Shown one piece after another: positions 13,248-22,424 of a stretch of DNA of 64,000 bases (its first letter is position 1; every line of letters starts with the position of its first letter). This DNA is from Streptomyces sp. NBC_01283 (lineage in GTDB: Bacteria > Actinomycetota > Actinomycetes > Streptomycetales > Streptomycetaceae), in the NCBI RefSeq assembly GCF_041435335.1, contig NZ_CP108430.1, forward strand, positions 4,012,501 to 4,076,500. Reading direction: 5' to 3'. The notes beneath the pieces are model-generated. The model searched no databases. It was not told the origin of the DNA and worked only from the letters and a program-made list of their open reading frames with translations. The position numbers and the translations under genes are program-made.

Positions 13248-13545
13248 AGAGCGTCGGCCTCCTTCCGGGTGATGAGGACCGCTCAGAAGGGGCTGACAAA
13301 ACAAAACGCCCCGGCGCAGGCGCCGGGGCATGAGCTCGACCTGACGGAATTCCGTCCGGGAGCACTCACTTCCACAGTCACCTACGCGGGTCGTCCGCAG
13401 TTTCAGCGGATCCTTCGGCCGCCGCACACTCTTACGAGCACACGGCAACGACCAGCGGTCTTTGGCTTCTGTGGAAGAGTACGCGAACGGGTTCGCGTCA
13501 GGCAAATCGGCCGGGAAGGGCCGCGGTAAGGGCCTTTGAGAGCGG
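13248..13545 (-). promoter_or_regulatory. rplJ-rplL leader (probable L10-type autoregulatory leader)
   Basis: About 300 bases separate the lipoprotein stop from the rplJ start. On the minus strand the region contains a structured segment (around 13370-13430), then a perfect GC-rich stem at 13308-13329, a T-rich run and the rplJ ribosome site. This arrangement is typical of L10 leaders that bind L10-(L7/L12)4. The promoter should lie near 13450-13540, but I did not find an unambiguous one. Confidence 0.55.
13297..13329 (-). terminator. Terminator-like attenuator in the rplJ leader
   Basis: A perfect ten-base inverted repeat, GCCCCGGCGC / GCGCCGGGGC with a two-base spacer (13308-13329), is followed on the minus strand by GTTTTGTTTTGT. 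This looks like a classic intrinsic terminator about 50 bases before the rplJ start codon. It could instead end transcripts from the upstream lipoprotein gene, but its position in the leader favours attenuation. Confidence 0.7.
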
Positions 13546-14487
13546 TCAGAAACCGCTGTCCTCGCCGGCTCCCGCGCCCTTTCCGAGCTCCTTGAACATC
13601 TCCATCAGGTCGAAGGTCTTACCGGCCGGCGGGGCGGACACCTCGGCGGTCGTCCCGTAGTCGGAGAACTTCTGCGAGGTCTTCATCGTGCCCTCGGGGC
13701 TCTTGATGTCGATGTCCATGCGGACGGGGTAGTCGTCCTCATTGACCCAGACCTCGGTGTCGTACCCCTTGATGCCCGACTTCTCGATGTTCTTGAGGAG
13801 CTTCTCGCGCTCGCCCTTGCCGAGCATCTCGTCGAGGCCCTTGTTGGACGCCATCATCTCCTTGACGGAGAGCCGGCCCTTGTAGCGCTGGGTCTGCACG
13901 CCGTCGACCTTCGCGGGACCGGCGTGCTTGAGGTTCGGCGAGTCCAGGAGCATGGCGAGCTGCTGCGCCGGGTCCTGGTTCATGCTGTCCAGGCCGCCGG
14001 TCATCTGCTTCGCGAGCTTCTCGTCACCGGCCTGCTCGGCGATGGAGTTGAGGTCCATCTTCATCCAGTGCTTGCCGTCCATCTCCTTGGCGGCGGCAGC
14101 CCCGGCGTCCATGTAGATCACGTTGTCGCGCCAGATCATCCGGACCTTGTCCGGAGCCTGCGGGTCGCCCTCGGTGAGCGCCGAGCCCGACATCGTCATG
14201 TCCATGACGGTCGGGTCCCAGCCCATGACACCGGACATCTTCATGTTGCCGCTGGAGCCGCCCATGGACTTCGGCGCCGTCATCGTCATCTCGACCTTGG
14301 CCGACTTGGCCTTCGAGGTCTTCTCGTACGCCGCCGTGATGACCTCGGTCACCTGCGACCGGGACTGGGTCTCCCCCGAGCCCGTCCCCTTGGCCTTGTC
14401 GTCCTTGTCGGAGCCTCCGCAGGCCACCGCGCCCGTACACAGCAGTGTGGTGGCGAGTACAGCGCCCGCCATTCTCTTCACAGTCAT
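13546..14487 (-). CDS. LppX/LprAFG-type secreted lipoprotein (copy 1)
   Basis: 313 residues from ATG at 14487. The N-terminus is a lipoprotein signal: basic MTVKRM, hydrophobic stretch, and a lipobox-like GAVAC with the cysteine near residue 23, followed by a Gly/Ser/Asp/Lys-rich linker. The rest alternates amphipathic strands ([36 protein letters not shown]) typical of the LolA/LppX half-barrel that carries lipids in other actinobacteria. It is a clear paralog of the next upstream gene (shared WVNDED/VWVNEDD and SDYGT segments), from which it is 65 bases downstream. Anchoring to the outer membrane face is expected; the ligand is unknown. Confidence 0.8.
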   Translation of the reverse strand: MTVKRMAGAVLATTLLCTGAVACGGSDKDDKAKGTGSGETQSRSQVTEVITAAYEKTSKAKSAKVEMTMTAPKSMGGSSGNMKMSGVMGWDPTVMDMTMSGSALTEGDPQAPDKVRMIWRDNVIYMDAGAAAAKEMDGKHWMKMDLNSIAEQAGDEKLAKQMTGGLDSMNQDPAQQLAMLLDSPNLKHAGPAKVDGVQTQRYKGRLSVKEMMASNKGLDEMLGKGEREKLLKNIEKSGIKGYDTEVWVNEDDYPVRMDIDIKSPEGTMKTSQKFSDYGTTAEVSAPPAGKTFDLMEMFKELGKGAGAGEDSGF

Positions 14488-14552
14488 GACCCCACCCCTA
14501 GGAACACATGATCGACACAATTAGGTCTGGCGAGAATACCCGACGTCCGAGG

Positions 14553-15443
14553 TCAGGCCTGCGGCTGCCGGTTCATGAGGTCCTTGAAGCTCAGGGTGTC
14601 CGAGGACGGGGGCTTCTCCACGGACACGGGGGTGCCGTAGTCGCTGTAGTAGGCCGTCTGTGAGAACCCGCCCTCGTTCGTCTCGCCCTTCTCGGTCTTC
14701 TTGACCAGGAGGTCTTCGTCGTTGACCCAGATGTCGACCGTCTGCGTGGTCAGGCCGACCTGCTTGAACTGCTTCTTCAGCTCGGCCATCTGCCCGGCGT
14801 CGAGGTCCGCGCTCTTGCCGGTTAGGTCCGCGGCGTCGACGGTCCCCGAGTAGTGGGTCGTCCGCGTCCCGCGGACCTTCTCCTCGCCCACGCGCTTCAC
14901 GTCTCCCGAAGCGAGAAGCATCTTGACCGACTGGTTCGGGGTGGTGTTCTGCATCTGGTCCTTGAACGCGTCGCCGGCGGCGCCGCTCATCTCGGCCAGC
15001 GTGTCGTAGTCGTACGCGAGCCAGTGCTTGCCGCCACCGGCCTGCGAGGCGAACTGGTCCCCCATGTTCGCGTAGAACCCGTCCTTCAGATAGCGGTAGT
15101 CGATCTTCGACTGACCCATCTGCTTCATCTGCTCGGCCTGCGTGCCGCCCGTGAGGGTCGCGGTGACATTGCCGGTGATGCCGTCCGACCACGCCATGGA
15201 GCCCGTCATGTCCATCGACATCTTGGTCCCCATGACCGTCTTGCTCTCGATCTTGGCCGAGTCGGCGTCGCCGGTCTTGTCGTCGATGGAGCGCAGGGCC
15301 GCCACGGGGCTGAGGGCCACGGAGCCCTTCTTGCCGCTCTTCGCGTCACCGCCGCCGTCGGAGGAGCCACAGGCCGCGACCCCGGTCAACGCGGCGGCCA
15401 CCGCGATCGACAGGCCTGCGCGTCGCATGGTCGTGCTGTTCAT
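14553..15443 (-). CDS. LppX/LprAFG-type secreted lipoprotein (copy 2)
   Basis: 296 residues from ATG at 15443, with an AAGGGG ribosome site. A lipoprotein signal ends in TGVAAC, then a Gly/Ser/Asp linker. The mature part has the same plan as copy 1: a KIESKT/KMSMDMTG strand pair, VDIWVNDEDLLVKK, and a final YYSDYGTPVSVEKP. The two probably arose by tandem duplication and may be co-transcribed. It follows the rplA terminator (15527-15561), so it likely has its own promoter in 15444-15526. The lipid-binding role is inferred from the fold. Confidence 0.8.
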   Translation of the reverse strand: MNSTTMRRAGLSIAVAAALTGVAACGSSDGGGDAKSGKKGSVALSPVAALRSIDDKTGDADSAKIESKTVMGTKMSMDMTGSMAWSDGITGNVTATLTGGTQAEQMKQMGQSKIDYRYLKDGFYANMGDQFASQAGGGKHWLAYDYDTLAEMSGAAGDAFKDQMQNTTPNQSVKMLLASGDVKRVGEEKVRGTRTTHYSGTVDAADLTGKSADLDAGQMAELKKQFKQVGLTTQTVDIWVNDEDLLVKKTEKGETNEGGFSQTAYYSDYGTPVSVEKPPSSDTLSFKDLMNRQPQA

Positions 15444-15526
15444 GACATCCCACCCCTTGCACTCGTGTGAATCCCGCACGCTGGCACAGTCCCCCGAGTG
15501 CTCTGAGGAACCGCACGCATACGAGG

Positions 15527-15561
15527 ACGGGCCCCGCACCTCGAAAGGTTGCGGGGCCCGT
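15527..15561 (-). terminator. Terminator after rplK-rplA
   Basis: Eleven-base perfect stem ACGGGCCCCGC / GCGGGGCCCGT around a 13-base loop, 38 bases beyond the rplA stop on the minus strand. Confidence 0.75.
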
Positions 15562-15598
15562 CGTCAGAAACGCGTGCGCGACGCGACTGCCGTCAGAT

Positions 15599-16321
15599 TC
15601 AGACGGCGGCCGGGTCCTCCTCGGTGAGGAGGTTGCGGGTGCGGTTGCTGTCCAGCGGAATGCCGGGGCCCATCGTGGTGGCGATGGCGGCCTTCTTGAT
15701 GTAGCGACCCTTGGCGGCCGACGGCTTCAGACGGAGGATCTCCTCCAGGGCCGCGGCGTAGTTCTCCACCAGCTTGGTCTCGTCGAAGGAGACCTTGCCG
15801 ATGATGAAGTGCAGGTTCGAGTGCTTGTCGACGCGGAACTCGATCTTGCCGCCCTTGATGTCGTTGACAGCCTTCACGACGTCGGGGGTCACGGTGCCGG
15901 TCTTCGGGTTCGGCATCAGACCACGCGGACCGAGCACGCGGCCGAGGCGGCCGACCTTGCCCATGAGGTCCGGCGTGGCGACGACGGCGTCGAAGTCCAG
16001 GCGACCCTTGGCGACCTCGTCGATGAGCTCGTCGGCGCCGACGATGTCGGCCCCAGCGGCTTCCGCGGCCGCAGCACGGTCACCGGTCGCGAAGACCAGG
16101 ACCCGGGCGGTCTTGCCGGTGCCGTGCGGGAGGTTCACGGTGCCACGGACCATCTGGTCGGCCTTGCGCGGGTCGACACCCAGGCGGAAGGCGACCTCGA
16201 CGGTGCCGTCGAACTTGGTCGCGGAGGTCTCCTTGGCGAGACGGACGGCCTCGAGCGGGGCGTAGAGCTTGTCCCGGTCGATCTTGGCGTCCGCAGCGCG
16301 GAGAGTCTTGCTGCGCTTCAC
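15599..16321 (-). CDS. rplA: 50S ribosomal protein L1
   Basis: 240 residues from ATG at 16321 ([13 protein letters not shown]). The L1 signature region is intact ([20 protein letters not shown]), as is the C-terminal [18 protein letters not shown]1 binds 23S rRNA at the E-site stalk and usually represses the rplK-rplA mRNA. It lies 87 bases downstream of rplK and is followed by a strong terminator. Confidence 0.97.
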   Translation of the reverse strand: MKRSKTLRAADAKIDRDKLYAPLEAVRLAKETSATKFDGTVEVAFRLGVDPRKADQMVRGTVNLPHGTGKTARVLVFATGDRAAAAEAAGADIVGADELIDEVAKGRLDFDAVVATPDLMGKVGRLGRVLGPRGLMPNPKTGTVTPDVVKAVNDIKGGKIEFRVDKHSNLHFIIGKVSFDETKLVENYAAALEEILRLKPSAAKGRYIKKAAIATTMGPGIPLDSNRTRNLLTEEDPAAV

Positions 16322-16408
16322 TTCTGCTCCTGTTGGTTTCAGGTGTGGAGTCGTGGTGCGGACCAGCGCTTGGTCCTACCACTGAGAAAGGTCAGACGGG
16401 GAAAGCTC

Positions 16409-16843
16409 TTAGCCCTCGACCGTGATGCCCATGGAACGGGCGGTGCCGGCGATGATCTTCGACGCGGCGTCCAGGTCGTTGGCGTTGAGGTCTTCCATCT
16501 TGGTGGTGGCGATCTCGCGGACCTGCGCCTCGGTGATCTTGGCGACCTTGGTCTTGTGCGGCTCGCCGGAGCCCTTCTCGACACCCGCGGCCTTGAGGAT
16601 CATCTTGGCGGCCGGCGGAGTCTTGGTCACGAAGGTGAAGGAGCGGTCTTCGTAGACCGTGATCTCCACCGGGATGACCCAGCCACGCTGCGACTCGGTC
16701 GCGGCGTTGTAGGCCTTGCAGAACTCCATGATGTTGACGCCGTGCTGGCCCAGCGCGGGGCCGACCGGCGGGGCCGGGTTGGCTGCGCCGGCCTGGATCT
16801 GGAGCTTGATAAGCCCCGTGACCTTCTTCTTCTTGGGAGGCAT
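16409..16843 (-). CDS. rplK: 50S ribosomal protein L11
   Basis: 144 residues from ATG at 16843 ([14 protein letters not shown]). The N-terminal domain contains the [16 protein letters not shown] loop, where thiostrepton-resistant mutants map, and the C-terminal domain ends RSMGITVEG. The loop prolines are unmodified, as in a normal sensitive protein. It lies 175 bases downstream of nusG; a TATACC-like box on the minus strand near 16925 could be a local promoter, with low certainty. Confidence 0.97.
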
Positions 16844-17018
16844 TGCTCTCTCCGGGTCCTAGTGAGAGTTTCCAGCCACCATCCAGTCATCCGGATGGAG
16901 GCATACCGCACCACGATAACGGGTATAGTCGCGCGGCCAAAAACCGAGCAGGTCAGACAGGCTTTGAGAGCCGGTCTGACCTGGTCGGAGGCGTGTGTTC
17001 CAGAGGAAGCCGCGAAGG

Positions 17019-17960
17019 CTAGTTCTTCTGGATCTGGTCGAAGCTGAGCTCGACCGGGGTCTCGCGGCCGAAGATCTCGACGAGACCCTTGACCTTCTTC
17101 GAGTCGGCGTTGATCTCGTTGATCGTCGCCTGCAGCGTCGCGAACGGGCCGTCGGTGACGGTGACCGAGTCGCCGACCTCGAAGTCCAGCACCTGGACCT
17201 CGACCTTGCGGGACGGAGCCGGCTTGCCCTCGGCCTCGGCGGCCTCACGGGCTGCCTTCTCCTCGGCCTCGGGAGCGAGCATCTTGACGATCTCGTCCAG
17301 GGTCAGCGGGTACGGGTCGTAGGCGTTGCCCACGAAGCCGGTGACGCCGGGGGTGTTGCGGACGACGCCCCAGGACTCGTTCGTCAGGTCCATGCGCACC
17401 AGGACGTATCCGGGGAGCTTGTTCTGACGGATCGTCTTGCGCTCGCCGTTCTTGATCTGCGCGACCTCTTCCTGCGGCACCTCGGCCTGGAAGATGAAGT
17501 CCTCGACGTTCAGCGAGACGGCACGCTGCTCGAGGTTGGTCTTCACGCGGTTCTCGTAACCGGCGTACGTGTGGATGACGTACCACTCGCCGGGGAGGGT
17601 ACGGAGCTCTTCGCGCAGGGCCACGATCGGGTCGACCGGCTCGGCCTCCTCCTCGTCCTCTGCGGACTCGGCGGCCTCGGTGCCCTCTTCGGACTCGTCA
17701 TCGGCGACGGCCTCGGCGTCCTCGTCGGACTCGGCGGCGGCTTCGTCACCGGCCTCGGCGTCATCGGCCTCGGCAGACTCGGTGTCGGTCTCGACGTGCA
17801 GCGCCGACTCCTCGGCGGGTGCGCCCGCGGCGGCGTCAGCAGCCTCGGCCTGGTCCGGGTCCTCGGCGTCCGCCGCCTCGACGATGTCGAGCTCGTCCTT
17901 CACGGACTCCTCGGAATCCACGCGCGGCTCAACGGCGTCGTTCAGGTTCGGGTCAGACAC
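17019..17960 (-). CDS. nusG: Transcription termination/antitermination factor NusG
   Basis: 313 residues from ATG at 17960. Residues ~1-125 are a highly acidic Asp/Glu/Ala/Ser extension, predicted disordered. The NGN domain follows ([20 protein letters not shown] ... [14 protein letters not shown]) and then a C-terminal KOW domain ([21 protein letters not shown]). NusG binds RNA polymerase and couples it to ribosomes or Rho. The acidic extension is common in Streptomyces NusG but absent from E. coli. The gene lies 77 bases downstream of secE, the usual pairing. Confidence 0.96.
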   Translation of the reverse strand: MSDPNLNDAVEPRVDSEESVKDELDIVEAADAEDPDQAEAADAAAGAPAEESALHVETDTESAEADDAEAGDEAAAESDEDAEAVADDESEEGTEAAESAEDEEEAEPVDPIVALREELRTLPGEWYVIHTYAGYENRVKTNLEQRAVSLNVEDFIFQAEVPQEEVAQIKNGERKTIRQNKLPGYVLVRMDLTNESWGVVRNTPGVTGFVGNAYDPYPLTLDEIVKMLAPEAEEKAAREAAEAEGKPAPSRKVEVQVLDFEVGDSVTVTDGPFATLQATINEINADSKKVKGLVEIFGRETPVELSFDQIQKN

Positions 17961-18037
17961 GGTGGCTGCTTCTTCCTGGATACAGAGGGGTGGAACGCGC
18001 GAAACGGGCGCCGGGTACGGCGCCCTTCGCTCTCGGC

Positions 18038-18325
18038 TCAGCCGAAGACGTACTTGACGGCCTGGTTGAGCCCATAGTCAATCACGGTCACAAGACCGAT
18101 CATGATGACGACGAAGACAATCACCACGGTGGTGTACGTCGTGAGCTGATTGCGAGTCGGCCAGACGACCTTGCGGAGTTCCGCGACGATCTGGCGGTAG
18201 AAGAGCGCGAGACGGCCGAAGGGGCCCTTCTTGCCGCGCTTGCCACCCTTGCGGGCCTTCTTCTTGGACTCCGGCGCCTCGTCCTGGGCATCAGGCATGT
18301 CGATGGAGCCCACGGCGTCCGTCAC
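18038..18325 (-). CDS. secE: Preprotein translocase subunit SecE
   Basis: 95 residues from ATG at 18325. The N-terminal half is charged and Lys-rich ([16 protein letters not shown]). It is followed by the amphipathic [19 protein letters not shown] segment that is the SecE hallmark and one membrane helix (~65-85). It stabilises SecY in the Sec translocon. The tRNA-Trp gene lies about 105 bases upstream, as in other Streptomyces. Confidence 0.96.
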   Translation of the reverse strand: MTDAVGSIDMPDAQDEAPESKKKARKGGKRGKKGPFGRLALFYRQIVAELRKVVWPTRNQLTTYTTVVIVFVVIMIGLVTVIDYGLNQAVKYVFG

Positions 18326-18430
18326 TCGTCCTCACCTGATTCCGGGTCGTGGCCGTGCCGCGCCCGGTATGAGCCGCACGGCGGTGCAATGCAGTACGTA
18401 CATGCGCACACATCCGAGAGGAGTGTGTAG

Positions 18431-18503
18431 CAGGGCCGGAGGGACTTGAACCCCCAACCGCTGGTTTTGGAGACCAGTGCTCTACCAATTGAGCTACGAC
18501 CCT
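18431..18503 (-). tRNA. tRNA-Trp (CCA anticodon)
   Basis: 73 bases on the minus strand form a full cloverleaf: acceptor AGGGTCG / CGGCCCT, D-arm GCTCAATTGGTAGAGC, anticodon stem CTGGT / ACCAG with CCA in the loop, and GGTTCAAGTCC T-arm. CCA is not encoded; the discriminator is G. It is located upstream of secE on the same strand. Confidence 0.96.
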
Positions 18504-18684
18504 TTGATTTCCCCCAACCTACCGCATCCGCCCGAGTGCACAGAGTGCGAGGAGAAGGTGCGGCCGGTGAGGGCCAACGAGCAGTGAGTGTACGTGCTCT
18601 GCGGCCCTCCGTCGAACAGAATCAGTTCCGGCGGTCGTGTAAACCCCTGTGCCAGGGGTGTTTCGGGTCTGGAACGATGGGGCG

Positions 18685-19911
18685 ATGAGCGCTTCCACTT
18701 CTCCCACCGAGCGCAGGGTTTCCGCCCGCGTCGGCGCGATCTCCGAGTCCGCGACCCTCGCCGTCGACGCCAAGGCGAAGGCCCTCAAGGCCGCGGGACG
18801 GCCGGTGATCGGTTTCGGCGCGGGTGAGCCCGACTTCCCGACGCCCGACTACGTGGTCGAAGCCGCCGTCGAGGCCTGCAAGAACCCGAAGTACCACCGC
18901 TACACCCCGGCCGGCGGACTTCCCGAGCTCAAGGCCGCGATCGCCGCGAAGACGCTGCGCGACTCCGGCTACGAGGTCGACGCCTCGCAGGTCCTGGTGA
19001 CGAACGGCGGCAAGCAGGCGATCTACGAGGCGTTCGCCGCGATCCTCGACCCGGGCGACGAGGTCATCGTCCCGGCTCCCTACTGGACGACGTACCCGGA
19101 GTCGATCCGTCTCGCGGGCGGTGTGCCGGTCGACGTCGTGGCCGACGAGACCACCGGCTACCGCGTCTCCGTGGAGCAGCTGGAGGCCGCGCGCACCGAG
19201 CGCACCAAGGTCGTCCTCTTCGTGTCGCCGTCCAACCCGACGGGCGCCGTCTACAGCGAGGCCGACGCCGAGGCGATCGGCCGCTGGGCCGTCGAGCACG
19301 GCCTGTGGGTCATGACCGACGAGATCTACGAACACCTCGTCTACGGAGACGCGAAGTTCACCTCGCTCCCCGCGATCCTGCCCGAGCTGCGCGACAAGTG
19401 CATCGTGGTCAACGGCGTGGCCAAGACGTACGCGATGACCGGCTGGCGCGTGGGGTGGATCGTCGGCCCGAAGGATGTCGTGAAGGCCGCGACGAACCTC
19501 CAGTCGCACGCCACGTCGAACGTCTCCAATGTGGCGCAGGTGGCGGCCATCGCGGCCGTCTCCGGCGATCTGACCGCCGTCGAGAAGATGCGCGAGGCCT
19601 TCGACCGGCGCCGCAAGACCATGGTGCGGATGCTGAACGACATCGAGGGCGTCTTCTGCCCCGAGCCCGAGGGCGCCTTCTACGCGTACCCCTCCGTGAA
19701 GGGCCTCATCGGAAAGGAGATCCGCGGCAAGCGCCCGCAGAACTCCGTGGAGCTCGCCGCACTGATCCTGGAGGAGGCCGAGGTCGCGGTCGTTCCTGGC
19801 GAGGCCTTCGGGACGCCGGGTTACCTGCGCCTTTCGTACGCCCTGGGCGACGAGGACCTCGTCGAGGGCGTCTCGCGGATCCAGAAGCTCCTGGCCGAGG
19901 CCCGCGACTGA
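18685..19911 (+). CDS. aspC: Aspartate aminotransferase-type class I aminotransferase
   Basis: 408 residues from ATG at 18685 ([17 protein letters not shown]); a longer frame from 18649 lacks support. It is a fold-type I PLP enzyme: substrate loop [27 protein letters not shown] phosphate-binding turn, [11 protein letters not shown] with the pyridine-stacking Asn/Pro, DEIYEHLVY with the cofactor Asp, and [16 protein letters not shown] with the Schiff-base lysine. The C-terminal arginine that binds the substrate carboxylate is in GYLRLSYAL. It converts aspartate and 2-oxoglutarate to oxaloacetate and glutamate. The gene is monocistronic, with a hairpin at 19934-19965. Confidence 0.93.
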   Translation: MSASTSPTERRVSARVGAISESATLAVDAKAKALKAAGRPVIGFGAGEPDFPTPDYVVEAAVEACKNPKYHRYTPAGGLPELKAAIAAKTLRDSGYEVDASQVLVTNGGKQAIYEAFAAILDPGDEVIVPAPYWTTYPESIRLAGGVPVDVVADETTGYRVSVEQLEAARTERTKVVLFVSPSNPTGAVYSEADAEAIGRWAVEHGLWVMTDEIYEHLVYGDAKFTSLPAILPELRDKCIVVNGVAKTYAMTGWRVGWIVGPKDVVKAATNLQSHATSNVSNVAQVAAIAAVSGDLTAVEKMREAFDRRRKTMVRMLNDIEGVFCPEPEGAFYAYPSVKGLIGKEIRGKRPQNSVELAALILEEAEVAVVPGEAFGTPGYLRLSYALGDEDLVEGVSRIQKLLAEARD

Positions 19912-19933
19912 TTTCTCCGGCCTTCCCGGTCTC

Positions 19934-19965
19934 CGGGCCGTCTCCCTCTCCGGGGAGGCGGCCCG
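19934..19965 (+). terminator. Intrinsic terminator after aspC
   Basis: CGGGCCG-CTCCC / GGGGAG-CGGCCCG stem with one mismatch and a small loop, followed on the plus strand by GTTTCTTCGTT, a U-rich tail. Confidence 0.8.
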
Positions 19966-20040
19966 TTTCTTCGTTCGGGGGAGACCTCGAAGGGGGAAAG
20001 TGGCTTCCGGGACGCCACGTACGTACGGCAAGATCCTTGA

Positions 20041-21060
20041 ATGGAGCGTGTACGTGACGTAAGAGAGCTGCCCAAGGCCCACCTGCATCTGCACTTCACC
20101 GGGTCGATGCGGCCCACGACCCTGCTGGAACTCGCCGACAAGTACGGGGTGCGACTGCCCCCGGCACTGACCGGGGGTGAGCCTCCGCAGCTTCGGGCGA
20201 CCGACGAACGCGGGTGGTTCCGCTTCCAGCGGCTCTACGACATGGCGCGGTCCTGCCTGCGGGAGCCCGAGGACATCCAGCGCCTGGTGCGGGAGGCCGC
20301 CGAGGAGGACATACGGGACGGGTCGGGGTGGCTGGAGATCCAGGTCGACCCGACGTCGTACGCGCCGAGGCTCGGTGGGCTCATCCCGGCCCTGGAAATC
20401 ATCCTGGACGCCGTCGAGAGCGCCTCACGGGACACCGGCCTCGGAATGCGCGTGCTCGTCGCCGCGAACCGCATGAAGCACCCTCTGGACGCCCGCACGC
20501 TGGCCCGGCTCGCGGTGCGGTACGCCGATCGCGGCGTCGTCGGCTTCGGGCTCTCCAACGACGAACGCCGGGGCTTCGCACGGGACTTCGACCGGGCCTT
20601 CGCGATCGCGCGGGACGGCGGCCTGCTCGCCGCCCCGCACGGCGGTGAGCTCAGCGGGCCCGCCTCCGTGCGGGACTGCCTGGACGACCTGCACGCGGGG
20701 CGGATCGGGCACGGGGTGCGGGCAGCCGAGGACCCGCGGCTCCTGAAGCGGCTGGCCGAGCGGGGCGTGACCTGCGAGGTGTGCCCGGCGTCGAACGTGG
20801 CGCTGGGTGTCTACGACAAGCCCGAGGACGTACCGCTGCGCACCTTGTTCGACGCCGGGGTGCCGATGGCTCTCGGGGCCGACGATCCGCTGCTCTTCGG
20901 GTCACGGCTGGCCGCGCAGTACGAGATCGTGCGCAGGCACCACGCCTTCGACGACAGCGACCTGGCGGAGCTCGCCCGGCAGTCGGTGCGCGGCTCGGCC
21001 GCCCCCGTCGACGTACGGGAGAAGCTCCTGGCGGGGATCGAGGAGTGGCTCAGCGGCTGA
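20041..21060 (+). CDS. Adenosine deaminase family protein
   Basis: 339 residues from ATG at 20041; the ribosome site is weak. Metal-binding motif AHLHLHFTGS (His16 and His18), PHGGELSGP with the third His and catalytic Glu, GHGVRA, CPASN, and GADDPLLF in place of the usual DDP metal/catalytic aspartates place it in the adenosine/AMP deaminase amidohydrolase group. Substrate is likely adenosine or another aminopurine, but Streptomyces carry several such paralogs and the exact substrate cannot be read. The LDG of classical enzymes is FTG here. The stop overlaps the convergent TetR gene by 11 bases. Confidence 0.82.
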   Translation: MERVRDVRELPKAHLHLHFTGSMRPTTLLELADKYGVRLPPALTGGEPPQLRATDERGWFRFQRLYDMARSCLREPEDIQRLVREAAEEDIRDGSGWLEIQVDPTSYAPRLGGLIPALEIILDAVESASRDTGLGMRVLVAANRMKHPLDARTLARLAVRYADRGVVGFGLSNDERRGFARDFDRAFAIARDGGLLAAPHGGELSGPASVRDCLDDLHAGRIGHGVRAAEDPRLLKRLAERGVTCEVCPASNVALGVYDKPEDVPLRTLFDAGVPMALGADDPLLFGSRLAAQYEIVRRHHAFDDSDLAELARQSVRGSAAPVDVREKLLAGIEEWLSG

Positions 21061-21649
21061 TGCCCGCGAGGAGGGTGCGGGCGAGGGCCGCGGCGAACTC
21101 GTCGACGGGCTGCGGGGGTTGCTTGCCGATCATCGAGTCGTAGGCGAAGGCGCGCTGGGCACAGGCGCCCAGCAGGAGCGAGGCGGCCGCGAACGTGTCG
21201 GCTCCGGGGTCGATGCGGCCGGCGTCGCGTTCGGCGCGCAGGTAGGCGTCGAGGGCCTCGATGGGCATGTGCGGGCCCGTGCCCATCTCCTGCATGGAGT
21301 CCGCGTGACGGCGCATGAGCTTGGGCTCGGCGTACAGGGATGCGGCGATCGGGAAGCTCTGGGCGTAGAAGTGGCTGGCCAGGCGGGCGATCTCGGCGAG
21401 GTTCTCCTCCACGGGGCGCTCCCCCGGGTCCTCGGCGAGGCGGCGCAGGAGCGGGCCGAGGCGGGGCAGCCGCTCCTGGAGGACCGCCACGAACAGCTCC
21501 TCCTTGCTCGCGAAGTGCTTGTAGAGCGCGGCTTCGGAGCAGCCCGCCGCCTTGGCGATCTCCTTGGTGGTGGCACGGGCGAGGCCGATGGTGAGCATGA
21601 GTTCGTGCGCCGCGTCGAGGATGCGGGCGCGGGTGGGCTTCTGCTGCAT
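21050..21649 (-). CDS. TetR-family transcriptional regulator
   Basis: 199 residues from ATG at 21649; a TTG five codons upstream is possible but less likely. N-terminal helix-turn-helix: RARILDAAHELML ... ATTKEIAKAAGCSEAALYKHF, followed by the usual helical ligand-binding domain with SFPIAASLYAEPKLMRR. It is divergent from the NAD(P)-binding reductase at 21737 and separated by 87 bases containing two copies of a 16-bp near-palindrome, its probable operators. It likely represses itself and the reductase; the inducer is unknown. Confidence 0.9.
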   Translation of the reverse strand: MQQKPTRARILDAAHELMLTIGLARATTKEIAKAAGCSEAALYKHFASKEELFVAVLQERLPRLGPLLRRLAEDPGERPVEENLAEIARLASHFYAQSFPIAASLYAEPKLMRRHADSMQEMGTGPHMPIEALDAYLRAERDAGRIDPGADTFAAASLLLGACAQRAFAYDSMIGKQPPQPVDEFAAALARTLLAGISR

Positions 21650-21677
21650 GTGCCGTCCAACCAACCTTGACGAATGG

Positions 21678-21716
21678 GTGAGTGGATACTCACTCTAGGG
21701 GTGAGTGAATACTTAC
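21678..21716. promoter_or_regulatory. Tandem TetR operator
   Basis: Two 16-base near-palindromes, GTGAGTGGATACTCAC (21678-21693) and GTGAGTGAATACTTAC (21701-21716), start 23 bases apart in the divergent intergenic region. The first is nearly symmetric around GGAT; the second differs at two positions. Their placement between the start codons of the regulator and the reductase fits co-operative repression of both promoters. Confidence 0.7.
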
Positions 21717-21736
21717 CCACCTTGGGAGGGTGTGCG

Positions 21737-22369
21737 ATGAAGCTCACGGTGTTCGGTGCGACCGGGGGTGTCGGCGGGCAGATCGTCCGGCAGGCGCTCG
21801 CAGCGGGTCACGAGGTCACGGCCGTCGTGCGTGATCCAGCACGGCTGAGCGTGACGGGAGAGGACCTCGAAGTGTTCCGGGCCGACCTGAGCGACCCGGA
21901 GTCCCTGCGGGCCGCGGTGGCCGGGCGGGACGCGGTCCTCTCCGGCCTTGGGGCGCGCAAGAAGGCGGACGCGGGGATCACGGCGAGGCTCACGCGGTCC
22001 GTGGTGCACGCCATGGAGGCCGAGGGGGTGCGCAGGCTGGTGGTGGTGAGCGCGGCGCCGGTCGGGCCGCCGGCCGAGCGGGAGCCGGTGATCGACCGGA
22101 TCATGGGAGCCCTGGTCAGCAGGATCCTGAAGCCCGTGTACGACGATCTGCGGGCCATGGAGGCGGAGCTGGCGAGCAGCGCGACGGACTGGACGTCCGT
22201 GCGCCCGCCGAGGCTCCAGGACAAGCCGGTGACGGGCGGCTACCGCAAGGTCGTCGGGGGCACACCGGTCAGCGGGCGGTTCATCGGCAGGGCCGACGTG
22301 GCGCACGCGATGCTGGCGGCGGTCGAGGACGCGTCGACGGTGAAGCAGGGCGTGGGCGTCGCCTACTAG
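21737..22369 (+). CDS. NAD(P)-binding reductase, NmrA/SDR-a5 type
   Basis: 210 residues from ATG at 21737, after TGGGAGGG; the upstream in-frame ATG at 21674 would run through the operator and is rejected. It has a Rossmann motif at the N-terminus (MKLTVFGATGGVGGQIV, GxxGxxG) and then VTAVVRDPARL, an arginine often used for NADPH phosphate. No Tyr-x-x-x-Lys catalytic pair is visible, which is common in NmrA-like proteins. Probably a quinone- or aldehyde-reducing or redox-sensing protein controlled by the divergent TetR. Confidence 0.82.
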   Translation: MKLTVFGATGGVGGQIVRQALAAGHEVTAVVRDPARLSVTGEDLEVFRADLSDPESLRAAVAGRDAVLSGLGARKKADAGITARLTRSVVHAMEAEGVRRLVVVSAAPVGPPAEREPVIDRIMGALVSRILKPVYDDLRAMEAELASSATDWTSVRPPRLQDKPVTGGYRKVVGGTPVSGRFIGRADVAHAMLAAVEDASTVKQGVGVAY

Positions 22370-22424
22370 CGGCCCGGCCCATCAGGGGCTCAGGGGCGCA
22401 GAGGCCAGGGGGCCCAGGGGCCGC

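Noticed and set aside
15467..17047. A 526-codon plus-strand frame over rplA and rplK
   Set aside because: Antisense shadow of ribosomal protein genes with conserved minus-strand reading frames.
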